The notes under the pieces: generated by a model
Told to the model about the DNA's origin: nothing
Databases searched by the model: none
Seen by the model: the letters and a program-made list of their open reading frames with translations, nothing else
Shown here: in pieces, positions 50,994-51,049 of the stretch
How positions within the stretch are numbered: position 1 is the first letter of the stretch
How the letters are laid out: the number at the start of each line of letters is the position of its first letter
Made by a program: the position numbers and the translations under genes
DNA from: UBA7445 sp042096455
GTDB taxonomy: Bacteria; Verrucomicrobiota; Verrucomicrobiia; Opitutales; Coraliomargaritaceae
NCBI GenBank assembly: GCA_042096455.1
Contig: JBELLU010000006.1
Coordinates: 1 to 51,049 of the forward strand
Length of the DNA: 51,049 nucleotides
Direction: 5' to 3'

Positions 50994-51049
50994 CTAGTGG
51001 GCGTGGACGATGTCGTACTGCCGAACCGTCGCGGTGGTGAGTTCCACCC
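50994..51049 (-). CDS. Possible C-terminal end of a gene cut by the window edge
   Basis: On the minus strand the last 56 bases read as an open frame ending VELTTATVRQYDIVHAH and a TAG stop. This looks like coding sequence of a gene that continues beyond the window, but the piece is too short to identify, and the region could also be intergenic. Confidence 0.3.
   Translation of the reverse strand, partial: VELTTATVRQYDIVHAH

Overview
The window is a compact chromosomal segment, most probably from a Verrucomicrobiota bacterium (PVC superphylum, perhaps Opitutae-like). This placement is an inference from gene content: an LL-diaminopimelate aminotransferase (DapL) for lysine/peptidoglycan precursors, a very long GreA-type factor of the kind known from Chlamydiae and relatives, bL32 without zinc cysteines, and Gram-negative envelope genes (BamD-like, LptE-like). 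No rRNA, tRNA, IS element, prophage or CRISPR array was seen. Genes are packed tightly, with many 1-8 nt overlaps and convergent gene ends only 5-11 nt apart.

Layout. (1) 1-2480, minus strand: three small, poorly characterised genes (one DUF3592-like, two with no recognised family; at least two are membrane proteins) and a cysteine-free FmdB-like protein. (2) 2621-16155, plus strand: a respiratory complex I operon, nuoB-C-D-E-F-G-H-I-J-K-L-M-N, complete except that nuoA is not in the window. (3) 16161-18281, minus: a multi-membrane TMTC/GT-C-like protein with a C-terminal helical repeat part, paired with a DUF192 lipoprotein. (4) 18351-23935: an M24 peptidase, dapL (minus), then panC-nadB-nth. 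(5) 23936-25944: an AT-richer, accessory-looking island with an inverted repeat, a BrnT-like toxin with a short putative antitoxin, and an unusual membrane-anchored protein whose N-terminus resembles dCTP deaminase/dUTPase. (6) 25945-29007, minus: nadA and transketolase. (7) 29179-35314: hisI, then a minus-strand envelope/lipid block (elbB, rpmF-plsX-fabH-bamD-lptE, uppP). (8) 35422-41401, plus: trpD, glmM, a TPR protein, an AI-2E-family permease and an SBF-like transporter. (9) 41413-51049: rsmB, the greA-like giant, doxX, the minus-strand group mnmA-xth-thiL-tsaE, and a GH13 debranching-type enzyme; a possible gene end lies at the right edge.

Together the genes cover energy conversion (complex I), NAD synthesis (nadA, nadB), envelope precursors (dapL, glmM, uppP, plsX, fabH, bamD, lptE), RNA modification (mnmA, tsaE, rsmB), DNA repair (nth, xth) and glycogen/alpha-glucan turnover. 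The best places to look for something new are the 24.0-25.9 kb island, especially the dCTP-deaminase-like membrane protein, and several housekeeping proteins with unusual architecture: GreA-like, UppP, HisI, Nth, the BamD-like protein without a lipobox, and the cysteine-free FmdB-like protein.
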